Assembly: GCF_025567195.1 (NCBI RefSeq)
Contig: NZ_JAOQJF010000001.1
Location: 138,811-202,810, forward strand
DNA from: Alitiscatomonas aceti
Lineage (GTDB): Bacteria; Bacillota; Clostridia; Lachnospirales; Lachnospiraceae
DNA: 64,000 bases
Direction of reading: 5' to 3'
Below the pieces are notes generated by a model. That model was not told where the DNA came from, ran no database searches, and saw only the letters and a program-made list of their open reading frames with translations. The translations under genes were made by a program, and so were the position numbers. Of the stretch, positions 34,468-43,381 are shown in pieces (the first letter of the stretch is position 1; the number at the start of each line of letters is the position of its first letter).

Positions 34468-35286
34468 CTATAATACATCCGAAAAATGCGGACGCAGCTT
34501 TTTAAATACCTTCAGCCCCACAAGCATCATGACAATGGTCACGCCCCAGAAATAGACCGTAAGGGTGGGACGCATATAAAACCAGTCTCCGGTGAGCATA
34601 CTGTCACGATACCCGGCCGCAATATAATAGAACGGGTTCAGCTTCAGGATCGTGGGGGCCATGGTCAGTCCCTTGTCCAGGAAAAGCTGCTCGCTGTACA
34701 TAATGGGCGTCAGCCACATACCGAACTGCAGGCAGATGCTGACGATCTGGGCCATGTCCTTAAAAAATACCTGGATGGCGCTGGTAAAATACGTCAGCGC
34801 CAAGGCGAACATGGAGGCCGCAAAGCCATAGTAAAGGACCTGAAGCCAAGAGATCTGCGGAGCCTTCCCGCTGATAAGGAATACCACAAACATGATGGCC
34901 ACAAAAAATCCATGAACGAACAGGCAGGAGATCAGCTTTATAATAGGAAGGATCTCCACCTTAAACACAACCTTCTTCACCAGGTAATTGTATTCCTGGA
35001 GACAGCCGGTGCCGCAGTTTAAGGCTTCTGCAAAGAAAAACCAGGGCGCAATACCGGGGATCAGCCACTGTACATAGGAGGCGTTGGGCACCGGAGGCGC
35101 GCTCTTAAAGCCGATGGGGCCAAAGATCAGCCAGTAGATCAGCACGGTCACCACTGGCTGCACAAACATCCATACCACGCCGAAATAGGACCCCACAAAC
35201 CGTTTTTTAAAATCGGCTTTTGAAAGGTCCCAGATCAGACGGCGCCTGGTTATGATCTCCTTTAAAAGAGAAATTACATAATTCAC
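34468..35286 (-). CDS. wzm: ABC-2 type polysaccharide export permease, Wzm-like
   Basis: 272 residues with six transmembrane helices and an N-terminal cytoplasmic amphipathic stretch (LIWDLSKADFKKRFVGSYFG) typical of Wzm/TagG/RfbA permeases. A conserved segment is FRDSMLTG-like (YRDSMLTGDWF). With Wzt it exports a lipid-linked glycan across the membrane. It starts 16 bp after rfbC. Confidence 0.92.
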   Translation of the reverse strand: MNYVISLLKEIITRRRLIWDLSKADFKKRFVGSYFGVVWMFVQPVVTVLIYWLIFGPIGFKSAPPVPNASYVQWLIPGIAPWFFFAEALNCGTGCLQEYNYLVKKVVFKVEILPIIKLISCLFVHGFFVAIMFVVFLISGKAPQISWLQVLYYGFAASMFALALTYFTSAIQVFFKDMAQIVSICLQFGMWLTPIMYSEQLFLDKGLTMAPTILKLNPFYYIAAGYRDSMLTGDWFYMRPTLTVYFWGVTIVMMLVGLKVFKKLRPHFSDVL

Positions 35287-35302
35287 GCTGTTTTAAACCT
35301 CA

Positions 35303-35878
35303 TTATCTCTCAAACTTGAACGTATCGTTGAAGCCGCCCCACTTCTTATCTTTCTCAGAAATGATCAGCTCCATTCCCTCCTCGATGGGCCACTGTACGC
35401 CGATGGTCTCATCGCTCCATAAAAGGCCGCCCTCGTCGCCGGGATGATAGAAATCGGTGCATTTGTAGGCGAATTCGGCCTCATCAGACAGCACTAAAAA
35501 GCCGTGGGCAAAGCCTTCCGGAATATAAAACTGCTTTTTATTTTCCGCAGACAGCTCCACGCCGAACCACTTTCCATACGTCTCGGAGCTGGTCCTCAGA
35601 TCCACCGCCACGTCAAATACTGTGCCGCGGACCGCGCGCACCAGCTTGCCCTGGGGAAACTGCTTCTGGAAATGGAGGCCCCGGAGCACGCCCTTTACGG
35701 ACATGGACTGGTTGTCCTGGACGAATACCATATCAAGGCCGGCTTCCTTAAAATCGTTCTGGTTGTATGTTTCCATAAAATATCCGCGCTCATCCTTAAA
35801 TACGGTGGGCTCGATCACGAAAAGCCCCTCAATGGTCTTTCCTTCCACCTGGCACGGAGTCACTTTAATCTTTCCCAT
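35303..35878 (-). CDS. rfbC: dTDP-4-dehydrorhamnose 3,5-epimerase
   Basis: 191 residues, normal length. Cupin-fold signatures: EPTVFKDERGYFMETYNQ, FVQDNQSMS, the catalytic-histidine segment RGLHFQ, and YIPEGFAHGFLVLSD. It converts dTDP-4-keto-6-deoxyglucose to the L-lyxo form, the third step toward dTDP-L-rhamnose. rfbA, rfbB and rfbD are not in the window, so they must lie elsewhere. It indicates rhamnose in the exported polymer. Confidence 0.95.
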   Translation of the reverse strand: MGKIKVTPCQVEGKTIEGLFVIEPTVFKDERGYFMETYNQNDFKEAGLDMVFVQDNQSMSVKGVLRGLHFQKQFPQGKLVRAVRGTVFDVAVDLRTSSETYGKWFGVELSAENKKQFYIPEGFAHGFLVLSDEAEFAYKCTDFYHPGDEGGLLWSDETIGVQWPIEEGMELIISEKDKKWGGFNDTFKFER

Positions 35879-35962
35879 TTTTTTACCTCTCTTTTGTTTT
35901 CTGGTCTGCTAAACATCATACCACTGTGCGGGAAGAGTTACAATACCAAATTGGATCCCGCC

Positions 35963-36898
35963 CTATTTCCCCCAGTAGGCCTTATTCATGGTGCACCACA
36001 AAACCACCGGACGGGGCAGCCTCCGGTACCGTTTTCCCATGAGAAAGCCCAGGTATTTACACCCGCTGGTATAAATGAGCTTCGGGATCAGATACGCCTT
36101 CCCCGACCTTACAAGGAAGGCCGCCGTCTGCTTTACCATACGGATCCCCTCTCCCTCGGACCGGATGCCGGAGAACACCTCCGGGTGGTCGGCCTGGGAT
36201 ACCGCCAGATCGAAATTCCTGTGAAACTGCTGGATCCCCGAATAATTATGGGAATGGATCACCCTGGCCCCGGCGGAGTAAAAGACACCGTATCCCCGTT
36301 CCATAGCTCCTGCCGCAAAGATCATATCCTCGTTGAAGATGGTCTTTTTCGTAAAGCCGCCCAGCTCCAGATATACGCTCCGCTTATAGGCGGCACATAC
36401 GTTGGAGCAGAAATACGTTTTGATCCCCAGCTCTGGCAGGTCCTCCCTGGTCTTTAACCGGCTTTCCTCCGGATAATTAAAGGCCCTGGTATAGCGCTCA
36501 ATGATCCCGCAGTCCCGGTCCGGAAGCTGACGGCCATAGGCCACAGCCGTGCTTTCCTTCTCCGTAAGACCGCGGACCAGGTTTTCCAGAAGATACTGGT
36601 CTGCCGGAAGGGCGTCGTCGGTCATACAGACACAGATCCCGGCATCCGACTGCCGGATCCCGGCGTCCCTGGTGGCTCCATGGTCAAAGGTCTCTCTTGT
36701 CACATGAAAGACCGAAAGATTTTCCGGCAGACTGTATCCCGTTTCAGAAAGCCACCGGTCCCAGTATGCCTGTTCCGTATTCATGATGATATACCGGTTT
36801 ACAGGCTGGGTCTGGGCGTCCAGGCGCTTTAAAAGCTCCCCGAACCGTTCCCCCGGCCGGTAAACGGGAATGATCACATCCACAGTTATTTCCTTCAT
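35963..36898 (-). CDS. Glycosyltransferase family 2, rhamnosyltransferase-like
   Basis: 311 residues. GT-A signatures: VDVIIPVYRPGERF, TFDHGATRDAGI (typical of rhamnosyltransferase-like members), the metal-binding MTDDALP, and FNEDMIFAAGAMERGY. It should add a deoxyhexose, plausibly rhamnose given the neighbouring rfbC, to a lipid-linked glycan in the cytoplasm. It overlaps the flippase-like gene by 4 bp upstream and is separated by 84 bp from rfbC. Confidence 0.88.
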   Translation of the reverse strand: MKEITVDVIIPVYRPGERFGELLKRLDAQTQPVNRYIIMNTEQAYWDRWLSETGYSLPENLSVFHVTRETFDHGATRDAGIRQSDAGICVCMTDDALPADQYLLENLVRGLTEKESTAVAYGRQLPDRDCGIIERYTRAFNYPEESRLKTREDLPELGIKTYFCSNVCAAYKRSVYLELGGFTKKTIFNEDMIFAAGAMERGYGVFYSAGARVIHSHNYSGIQQFHRNFDLAVSQADHPEVFSGIRSEGEGIRMVKQTAAFLVRSGKAYLIPKLIYTSGCKYLGFLMGKRYRRLPRPVVLWCTMNKAYWGK

Positions 36899-38193
36899 TC
36901 TAAATTCCTCTGCTCCGGATTTTTCCGTTTATGTTCCAGGATCCCCGCCAGGTCAATGAGGCCGAACAGCACCATTAAGGCACCGGTCAGGACCACATAG
37001 GCCAGGGCTCCCCCGAAGATCCCGCCCCACCGCACAAAGGGCGTGGAGACCAGGACTGCCATAAGGCTTACCAGGCCGTAGACCCCGAAAATATATTTCT
37101 GCTTTTTCATGATCACCAGCGAATAATAAAACAGGTTCATGTACGCATTCAGGGCTCCGCCGAAAATGATCAGCACCAGGGCCGGCCGGCACTGGGAAAG
37201 TCCGGTCCGCAGGTTGGGATACAGAAGGCTTAACACCGGGATCCCCAGAAGCCACGCGCCTCCCACAGCCAGCACCGTCAGGGCCGCGATGATCAGAGCG
37301 ATCCGCTTCTGGATCTTTAAAAACCGCCGGGTCCTCCCCATCTCCCAGGTAAAGGACATTTTCGTAAGATAAGGCCGGATCACGAACCCGGCCACCAGAT
37401 TGATGATGCTGGTGGGCATGAAGATGGCTCCGAACACGGCCATATCCCGGTCCGCCATACAGCCCTCAATGGCGTATTTGGACGCGGAAAAAATATAAAA
37501 GTCCAGAACTGCCGAACAGAACAGCAGGATGGTCTCTGCAAAAAGCTCCTGCTTCTTTCCCTTCGCCGATCTCCACTCCACGTTGGGAAGCTCCCGGATC
37601 ACCAGCACGTCAAACACCAGGAACCCTGCCGCCTGGGCTCCCACGGCCCACAGGCTGGCGGCGGCCAGATCTTTCGTATACGCCAGGGAAGCCAGGAATA
37701 CGCCCACGGAAAGGATCGTCCGGAAAGCGTTGGATTTTCCCGTCAGATAAAGCCGCCCGCCTCTCTGGAATTCCGCCTCATAGGCATCCGCCAGGGCGTC
37801 GATGACCTTATAGACCACCATCAAAAATACCACGGCCGCCTTTTCAAAGGAATAACCATTTAAGAATACGTATCCCATGCCCGTGAGGACAGCCGCCCCG
37901 CAGGTCAGAAGCCGCAGTCCCAGGTAATCCCCGAAGGAGTATTTTCCTCCCGTGTCGGTGATCTGGAACGGGCGGATCCCGAAATACGCCATCATGAACA
38001 TATGCTGTCCGAAGGTGGTGAAGGCAAAGGTAAAGATCCCTCCGGCATCCTCCCCGGCGATCTGCACCACGGCAATGGAAAGGACCATGGATGCAAACGC
38101 ATACAGGAAGCTTCCGGCCATATTCCATATAATGTCACGTTTTTCCGGATTTTTCGATTTTTTACCTATGATCAGCCGCGATATTAATTCCAT
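36895..38193 (-). CDS. Polysaccharide flippase-like (MOP superfamily) membrane protein
   Basis: 432 residues with twelve or so transmembrane helices in the arrangement of Wzx-type flippases (NMAGSFLYAFASMVLSIAV at the start, a long central loop with basic residues). The start at 38193 has AAGGAG 5 bp upstream and overlaps glf by 32 bp. Flippases move undecaprenyl-linked units; having one in the same operon as an ABC exporter is unusual. It may act on a separate glycan or a side-chain donor. Sequence conservation of this family is low, so the role is inferred. Confidence 0.8.
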   Translation of the reverse strand: MELISRLIIGKKSKNPEKRDIIWNMAGSFLYAFASMVLSIAVVQIAGEDAGGIFTFAFTTFGQHMFMMAYFGIRPFQITDTGGKYSFGDYLGLRLLTCGAAVLTGMGYVFLNGYSFEKAAVVFLMVVYKVIDALADAYEAEFQRGGRLYLTGKSNAFRTILSVGVFLASLAYTKDLAAASLWAVGAQAAGFLVFDVLVIRELPNVEWRSAKGKKQELFAETILLFCSAVLDFYIFSASKYAIEGCMADRDMAVFGAIFMPTSIINLVAGFVIRPYLTKMSFTWEMGRTRRFLKIQKRIALIIAALTVLAVGGAWLLGIPVLSLLYPNLRTGLSQCRPALVLIIFGGALNAYMNLFYYSLVIMKKQKYIFGVYGLVSLMAVLVSTPFVRWGGIFGGALAYVVLTGALMVLFGLIDLAGILEHKRKNPEQRNLE

Positions 38194-39289
38194 GAAACTC
38201 CTTCTTCACACAGGCAAAGGCGGATTCGATCACCTTATCCATATCGTAATATTTGTATTCTGCCAGCCGGCCGCCGAAGATCACGTTTTTCTCCTCTGCC
38301 GCCAGGGCCTCATACCTTTTATACAGCTCCTGGTTCTTTTCGTCGTTGACCGGATAATACGGCTCCATGCCCTCGGTCCACTCCGCCGGATATTCCTTTG
38401 TGATCACGGTCTTTTCCTGGGTGCCGAACTCAAAATGCTTGTGCTCGATGATCCTGGTATAAGGCGTCTCCCGGTCCGTGTAATTGATGACCGCGTTCCC
38501 CTGGAAATTATCCGTGTCCAGGACCTCCGTCTCAAACCTCAGGCTGCGGTACTGGAGCCTGCCGAACCGGTAACCGAAATAGCTGTCTATGGTTCCCGTA
38601 TAGACCACCTTTTCTGCCAGAGCGTCGTATTCTTCCTTATTCTCCAGATAATCCGTACCCAGACGCACCTCACAGCCTGCAAACAGCTTGTCAACGATCA
38701 CATTATAGCCGCCCATGGGGATCCCCTGGTACAGATCGTTGAAATAATTGTTGTCGTAGGTATAGCGCACCGGGAGGCGCTTGATGATAAACGCCGGAAG
38801 GTCCTTACATTCCCGTCCCCACTGCTTTTCCGTATAGCCCTTGACCAGCTTCTGGTAGATATGGGTCCCCACCAGGCTGATGGCCTGCTCCTCCAGGTTT
38901 TTGGGCTCGCCCTTTATGACCTTTCTCTGTTCCTGTATGATCTTTTTTGCCTCCTCCGGTGTGGAGATCCCCCACATACGGCTGAAGGTATTCATATTAA
39001 AAGGCATATTGTACATCTCGCCCTTATAATTGGCCACCGGGCTGTTGGTATAGCGGTTGAACTCAGCCAGGCTGTTGACAAAATCCCAAACCTCCCAGCT
39101 GCTGGTATGGAAGATATGGGCGCCGTATTTATGGACATGGATGCCCTCGGTCTCTTCACAGTAAATGTTTCCGCCCAGATGATCCCTTTTTTCCAGCACC
39201 AGACATTTTTTTCCCTGTTTTCCTGCAAAATACGCGAACACTCCGGCAAACAGGCCGCTCCCCACCAGCAGATAGTCGTACTGCTTCAT
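38162..39289 (-). CDS. glf: UDP-galactopyranose mutase
   Basis: 375 residues, normal length. FAD-binding YLLVGSGLFAGVFA, then EKRDHLGGNIY and GAHIFHTS, all typical Glf signatures; later GYTEKQWG and YFNDLYQGIPMGGY are also family features. It interconverts UDP-galactopyranose and UDP-galactofuranose, so the polymer should contain galactofuranose. It starts 1 bp after the LspA-like gene. Confidence 0.96.
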   Translation of the reverse strand: MKQYDYLLVGSGLFAGVFAYFAGKQGKKCLVLEKRDHLGGNIYCEETEGIHVHKYGAHIFHTSSWEVWDFVNSLAEFNRYTNSPVANYKGEMYNMPFNMNTFSRMWGISTPEEAKKIIQEQRKVIKGEPKNLEEQAISLVGTHIYQKLVKGYTEKQWGRECKDLPAFIIKRLPVRYTYDNNYFNDLYQGIPMGGYNVIVDKLFAGCEVRLGTDYLENKEEYDALAEKVVYTGTIDSYFGYRFGRLQYRSLRFETEVLDTDNFQGNAVINYTDRETPYTRIIEHKHFEFGTQEKTVITKEYPAEWTEGMEPYYPVNDEKNQELYKRYEALAAEEKNVIFGGRLAEYKYYDMDKVIESAFACVKKEFHGINIAADHR

Positions 39290-39290
39290 T

Positions 39291-39791
39291 CTACTTTTCC
39301 TCCGTTTTCCCGTATAAATCCATGATCAGATCCTTTAAAAAGCCTGCCGCAGTCCCTGCTGCCATCAGAAACGCTCCGGCAAAAATAAACAGATCCCCCA
39401 AATTAAAGACCACCTTTTTAAGAGCCTTCCACTGGAAGCTGAAATAGTCCACCACATAGCCGCGCTTCATCCGGTCGTAGAGGTTGCTCACTCCTCCGGC
39501 CAGGGTAAGGGTCAGGGCCAGCTTTTCCAGTATCCTTCCCCGGGTCCCCATGAGGTACGCCCAGGCTCCGGCAAAGGCCGACGTAACACATAAGGGCACC
39601 AGCTGCACTGCCCTGGATCCCTTTAAGATCCCAAAGGAGAATCCTTCGTTATGGTTTTGGTAAAGCTTTATCTTTCCTTTGGAGATGGCAAGCTCCCTGG
39701 GGAATGTGCCTTTCTCCTCCTTCTCGATCCGGGCCTTGAACGCCTGGTCCAGGAATGTGAGCGTCGTTCCAAACGTCAGAAATCCAAACAT
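39291..39791 (-). CDS. Signal peptidase II (LspA)-like protein
   Basis: 166 residues from the ATG at 39791, with AAAGGAG 7 bp upstream; an ATG at 39818 has no ribosome site. Four transmembrane helices. LDQAFK, NHNEGFSFG, SNLYDRMKRGYVVDYFSF and VFNLGDLFIFAG correspond to LspA boxes, with both catalytic aspartates kept. The usual TYNTGAAF box is altered. LspA cleaves lipoprotein signal peptides in the membrane. It is the first gene of the polysaccharide operon, an unexpected place, so it may be a specialised paralog. Confidence 0.78.
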   Translation of the reverse strand: MFGFLTFGTTLTFLDQAFKARIEKEEKGTFPRELAISKGKIKLYQNHNEGFSFGILKGSRAVQLVPLCVTSAFAGAWAYLMGTRGRILEKLALTLTLAGGVSNLYDRMKRGYVVDYFSFQWKALKKVVFNLGDLFIFAGAFLMAAGTAAGFLKDLIMDLYGKTEEK

Positions 39792-39821
39792 GGCAAGTCT
39801 CCTTTCCGTCCTTATCATCCT

Positions 39822-39850
39822 ATCTTACACTATTTTCCCTGCTCCGTCCA
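39822..39850 (-). promoter_or_regulatory. Putative promoter of the polysaccharide operon
   Basis: Minus-strand TGGACG (39845-39850), 17-bp spacer, TAAGAT (39822-39827), about 31 bp before the LspA-like start. Divergent from the subtilase gene. Confidence 0.45.
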
Positions 39851-39947
39851 TCTTTTCCGGAGAATCTCCCCTCTGCTTTTCATGTTCTCCCGTATTTTCA
39901 CATATAATACAGCAATCGTATGAGCAGCTTTGCACCGGAGTATCAGA

Positions 39948-41654
39948 ATGCCTTGTTCTTACAGCGTCACATCCGAAGACACCGCCGATTTTATCTCCAC
40001 ATACAGTGCCCTGCCGGAGCAGCTATCTGCCATGACCGGCATCGAATGCATCGATTTTGTCAGCCGCCAGTTCGCCGTGCTCCACATTCCCATGGACGAT
40101 CTGGAAAGGCCCATGAATTTTTCCTACTATACCTATTCGGCCATCCCGAAGCTCTATTCCCTCCTGGCCACCGACAGCATGGAGGCCTCCGGGATCCTTC
40201 CCGCCTCCCGGATCCCCGCCTTCGGGAACCAGGGCCAGGGCGTCCTCATCGGCTTCGTGGACACAGGCATCGACTATCAGAATCCCCTGTTCCGGAAGGC
40301 GGACGGAAGCTCCAGGATCCTGGGGATCTGGGACCAGACTCTGGAAACCGGCGCCCCGGATCCGGTAAACGGCTTCCAGGCCCTTTATGGGACCCAGTAT
40401 TCCAGAGAGGAGATCGACCAGGCGCTGGCGGCCCCGGATCCCCTGGCCCTGGTCCCGTCTGCCGACGAAAACGGCCACGGCACCTTTCTGGCGTCTGTGG
40501 CAGCCGGAGGAGAGGATCCGGACCAGGATTTTACCGGAGCCGCCCCAAGGGCTTCCATTGCCATGGTAAAGCTGAAGCCCGCCAAGGCGTACCTCCGGGA
40601 TTTTTATCTGATCCGGGAGGGGGCAGATGCCTATCAGGAAAACGATATCATGATGGGCGTCGCTTACCTGCTCCATCTGGCCCGCCGTTTTTCCATGCCC
40701 CTGGTGATCTGCCTGGGGCTGGGGACCAACCAGGGAAGCCATGTGGGAAAATCCCCTCTGGGGCTTTATCTGGATGATATCAATATCTATGCCGGGACCG
40801 CCGTCATCACAGCGGCAGGCAACGAGACCGGCTACGGCCATCACTACCGGGCCGTCACCAGGCCGGAGGAAACGCTTCAGACTGTGGAGCTGAACGTGGG
40901 AGAAAAGGACAGCGGCTTTTCCATGGAATTCTGGGCCCAGGATGTGGATATCTACCGGGTGGGCTTCATTTCTCCCACAGGAGAGGTGGTGGATCCGCTC
41001 CCCTCCTCCACAGAGGAAGAAAACGTCATCCGGTTCCTGGTGGAGCAGACGGAGATCACAGTTTTTTCCAGCATCGTCAACACGGCCACCGGAAGCCAGA
41101 TGGTCTTCATCCGCTTTAAGGATCCCATGCCGGGGATCTGGAACCTTACGGTCTCCAGCGCCTTAAACGTCACCGGAGCCTTCCATATCTGGCTCCCCAG
41201 CCGCGGCTTCATCTCCGACACCACATATTTCCTCCGGCCGGATCCCGATACCCTGGTCACTGGTCCCGGGAATTCCCAGTACGCCCTCACGGTCTCTGCC
41301 TACGACCATACCACCGGGGGAATCTACATCCATTCCAGCAGAGGGTTCAGCCGGTCCGGCCAGATAAAGCCGGAGCTGGCGGCCCCGGGCGTCAATATCA
41401 CCGGAGCCGGCCTCCGTTCCGGCTTCGTACAAAGATCCGGCACCTCCGCCGCTGCCGCCCACGCCGCCGGAGCCGCCGCCATCCTGCTCCACTGGGGGAT
41501 CCTGGAGCGGAACGATCCCTTTATGAACACCTCCGCCATCAAGACCTATCTGATCCGGGGAGCCAAAAGAAATCCAGCGCTCACCTACCCAAACCGCGAA
41601 TTTGGGTACGGAACGCTGGATCTCTACCAGGCGTTTTTAAGACTCAGGCTGTGA
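39948..41654 (+). CDS. S8 family serine peptidase, Csp-like subtilase
   Basis: 568 residues from the ATG at 39948, with GGAG 7 bp upstream. The catalytic triad is Asp105 (GFVDTGID), His177 (ENGHGTF) and Ser500 (SGTSAAAAHAAG). A jelly-roll-like insert occupies about 300-430. No signal peptide or long propeptide is visible, as in clostridial CspB/CspC-type germination proteases, which act inside spores. Assignment to that group is by layout; the target (pro-SleC-like enzyme) is not in the window. The 3' end overlaps clpX by 18 bp tail to tail. Confidence 0.85.
   Translation: MPCSYSVTSEDTADFISTYSALPEQLSAMTGIECIDFVSRQFAVLHIPMDDLERPMNFSYYTYSAIPKLYSLLATDSMEASGILPASRIPAFGNQGQGVLIGFVDTGIDYQNPLFRKADGSSRILGIWDQTLETGAPDPVNGFQALYGTQYSREEIDQALAAPDPLALVPSADENGHGTFLASVAAGGEDPDQDFTGAAPRASIAMVKLKPAKAYLRDFYLIREGADAYQENDIMMGVAYLLHLARRFSMPLVICLGLGTNQGSHVGKSPLGLYLDDINIYAGTAVITAAGNETGYGHHYRAVTRPEETLQTVELNVGEKDSGFSMEFWAQDVDIYRVGFISPTGEVVDPLPSSTEEENVIRFLVEQTEITVFSSIVNTATGSQMVFIRFKDPMPGIWNLTVSSALNVTGAFHIWLPSRGFISDTTYFLRPDPDTLVTGPGNSQYALTVSAYDHTTGGIYIHSSRGFSRSGQIKPELAAPGVNITGAGLRSGFVQRSGTSAAAAHAAGAAAILLHWGILERNDPFMNTSAIKTYLIRGAKRNPALTYPNREFGYGTLDLYQAFLRLRL
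41572..41621 (-). terminator. clpX terminator inside the subtilase gene
   Basis: Nested stem: ATCCAGCG (41572-41579) with CGCTGGAT (41614-41621), and TACCCAAA (41586-41593) with TTTGGGTA (41601-41608). On the minus strand it is followed by TTTCTTTTGG, 16 bp past the clpX stop. Confidence 0.75.
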
Positions 41655-43310
41655 GTCTCCTGCCCCGCGCATGGCAATGCGGGGGCCTCCTTTTTTCTCC
41701 AGATACGCCCTTGTGATGGTCACAGAGCCAATGTTGGAATCCTTTGGGATCTCATACATGATATCCAGCATAAATTCCTCCAGGATCGCCCGCAGGGCCC
41801 TGGCCCCTGTCTCCTTCTTTAACGCTTCCTCTGCGATCCACTCCAGGGCGTCTTCGTCAAAGGAAAGCTCCACCTCATCCATCTTAAGCAGCTTTTCGTA
41901 CTGCTTCAGAATGGCGTTTTTCGGCTCCTTTAAGATCCGCACCAGGAACTCCTTTGTCAGCCCCTGGAGGGTCACAGTCACCGGAAGCCGTCCCAGAAAC
42001 TCAGGAATCATCCCGAAATTCCGCAGATCCTTATTGGTCACCCTGCTTAGGATGTCCGGATCCTTATCAAACTTATCCTTCAGATCTGCATTGAAGCCGA
42101 TGGACGCCTGTTCCGTCAGACGCTCTTTAATGATGTTCTCCAGATCCGGAAAGGCTCCGCCGCAGATAAAGAGGATATTGTCCGTATTGATGGTCTCCAT
42201 GGGCGTCATGGCATTCTTCTGGTTGGTCCCCACAGGAACCTCCACAGACGCCCCCTCCAGAAGCTTTAAAAGCTCCTGCTGCACCGATTCCCCGCTGACG
42301 TCCCTGGTGCTGGTGGATTTCTTTTTGGCGATCTTGTCGATCTCATCAATGAACACGATCCCCATTTCTGCCCGCTCCACGTCGTTTCCGGCGGCTGCCA
42401 GAAGCTTGGAGATCACGCTTTCAATATCGTCGCCGATATACCCGGCCTCCGTAAGGGAGGTGGCGTCGGCGATGGCCAGGGGCACGTCCAGAAGCTTTGC
42501 CAGGGTCTTGACCAGATACGTCTTGCCGCTGCCGGTGGGCCCGATCATTAAGATGTTGGACTTTTCGATCTCCACATCGGTCCCGAACTGCTGTGCATCC
42601 GGGGACGTATGCTCGAACACCCGCTTATAGTGGTTGTAAACGGCCACAGAGATCACCTTTTTTGCCTGCTCCTGGCCGATCACATACTGGTCCAGCTTTT
42701 CCTTTATGGCATGGGGGGCCGGGATATCCTTCAGCTTAAAAAGCTCCTTTTTCTGGCCCTCTTTCTTTTTCTTCACCCGTTTTTTCCCAGTGATGGCGTT
42801 GAGATCAATCTGGCCGATGGGGATCCCAAAGCCCATATTTCCCCAGGGAAAGCCTCCCTGGTACGGCGCTTCGTCCTCCTCCCCGGCGTCCGGATCTTCC
42901 ACCGTCTGAGTCTCCTCCGGCACATTCTCCGGCGTTCCAGGCGTTTTTGGAGCTGTCTCCTTTTTTTCTCCGTTCTCTGGAAGCCCGCCTCCGGTCTGGT
43001 CCTCCGCCTTCTTTTCCCCAGCGTTTCCAGTACCGGCGCTTCCTCCCTTCCCGGGGATATTCTGCCACATTCCCATGGGCATTCCGGCGTTCCACAGCTG
43101 TTCCGGCGTGATCCCGGACAGACGGCTCATATCAAACCCGCTGTTCATGACCGTATCAAAGGCCTTCTGCATACAGTCCCGGCAGATATCGATGCCGCCG
43201 GGCAGCGTGATCATCTTTCCAGCCTTGCTCTCCGGTCTCCGGCAGACGTAGCAGACCTTATCGTATTCGTCCCCGTCGTTTCCATTTATGTTTTTTTCTC
43301 TCTCGTCCAA
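41637..43310 (-). CDS. clpX: ClpX-type AAA+ unfoldase with long linker
   Basis: 557 residues. The TTG at 43310 is the likely start: AGAAGGAG lies 7 bp upstream, and the promoter overlaps the GTG at 43370. Zinc-binding C20, C23, C43 and C46 form the N-domain. A linker of about 125 residues rich in Gly, Pro, Glu and Lys (about 66-190) separates it from the AAA+ module; ordinary ClpX has almost none. Walker A is GPTGSGKT, the pore loop GYIG, Walker B VFIDEIDK, and the ClpP-docking IGF tripeptide is kept in ASIGFNAD. It likely unfolds substrates for ClpP. clpP is not nearby, so it may be a second ClpX. Confidence 0.9.
   Translation of the reverse strand: MDEREKNINGNDGDEYDKVCYVCRRPESKAGKMITLPGGIDICRDCMQKAFDTVMNSGFDMSRLSGITPEQLWNAGMPMGMWQNIPGKGGSAGTGNAGEKKAEDQTGGGLPENGEKKETAPKTPGTPENVPEETQTVEDPDAGEEDEAPYQGGFPWGNMGFGIPIGQIDLNAITGKKRVKKKKEGQKKELFKLKDIPAPHAIKEKLDQYVIGQEQAKKVISVAVYNHYKRVFEHTSPDAQQFGTDVEIEKSNILMIGPTGSGKTYLVKTLAKLLDVPLAIADATSLTEAGYIGDDIESVISKLLAAAGNDVERAEMGIVFIDEIDKIAKKKSTSTRDVSGESVQQELLKLLEGASVEVPVGTNQKNAMTPMETINTDNILFICGGAFPDLENIIKERLTEQASIGFNADLKDKFDKDPDILSRVTNKDLRNFGMIPEFLGRLPVTVTLQGLTKEFLVRILKEPKNAILKQYEKLLKMDEVELSFDEDALEWIAEEALKKETGARALRAILEEFMLDIMYEIPKDSNIGSVTITRAYLEKKGGPRIAMRGAGDSQPES
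41662..41696 (+). terminator. Subtilase terminator inside the clpX gene
   Basis: CCCCGCGCAT (41663-41672) pairs with ATGCGGGG (41677-41684) with a one-base bulge, followed by CCTCCTTTTTT, just past the subtilase stop. Confidence 0.7.
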
Positions 43311-43352
43311 TTTTTTTCTCCTTCTTGTGAATCCCTCATCTGTCAGAAAACC

Positions 43353-43381
43353 ATTATACGGTATTTTCACCGGGTCTGCAA
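43353..43381 (-). promoter_or_regulatory. Promoter of clpX
   Basis: Minus-strand TTGCAG (43376-43381), 17-bp spacer, consensus TATAAT (43353-43358), 42 bp before the TTG start. Confidence 0.75.
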
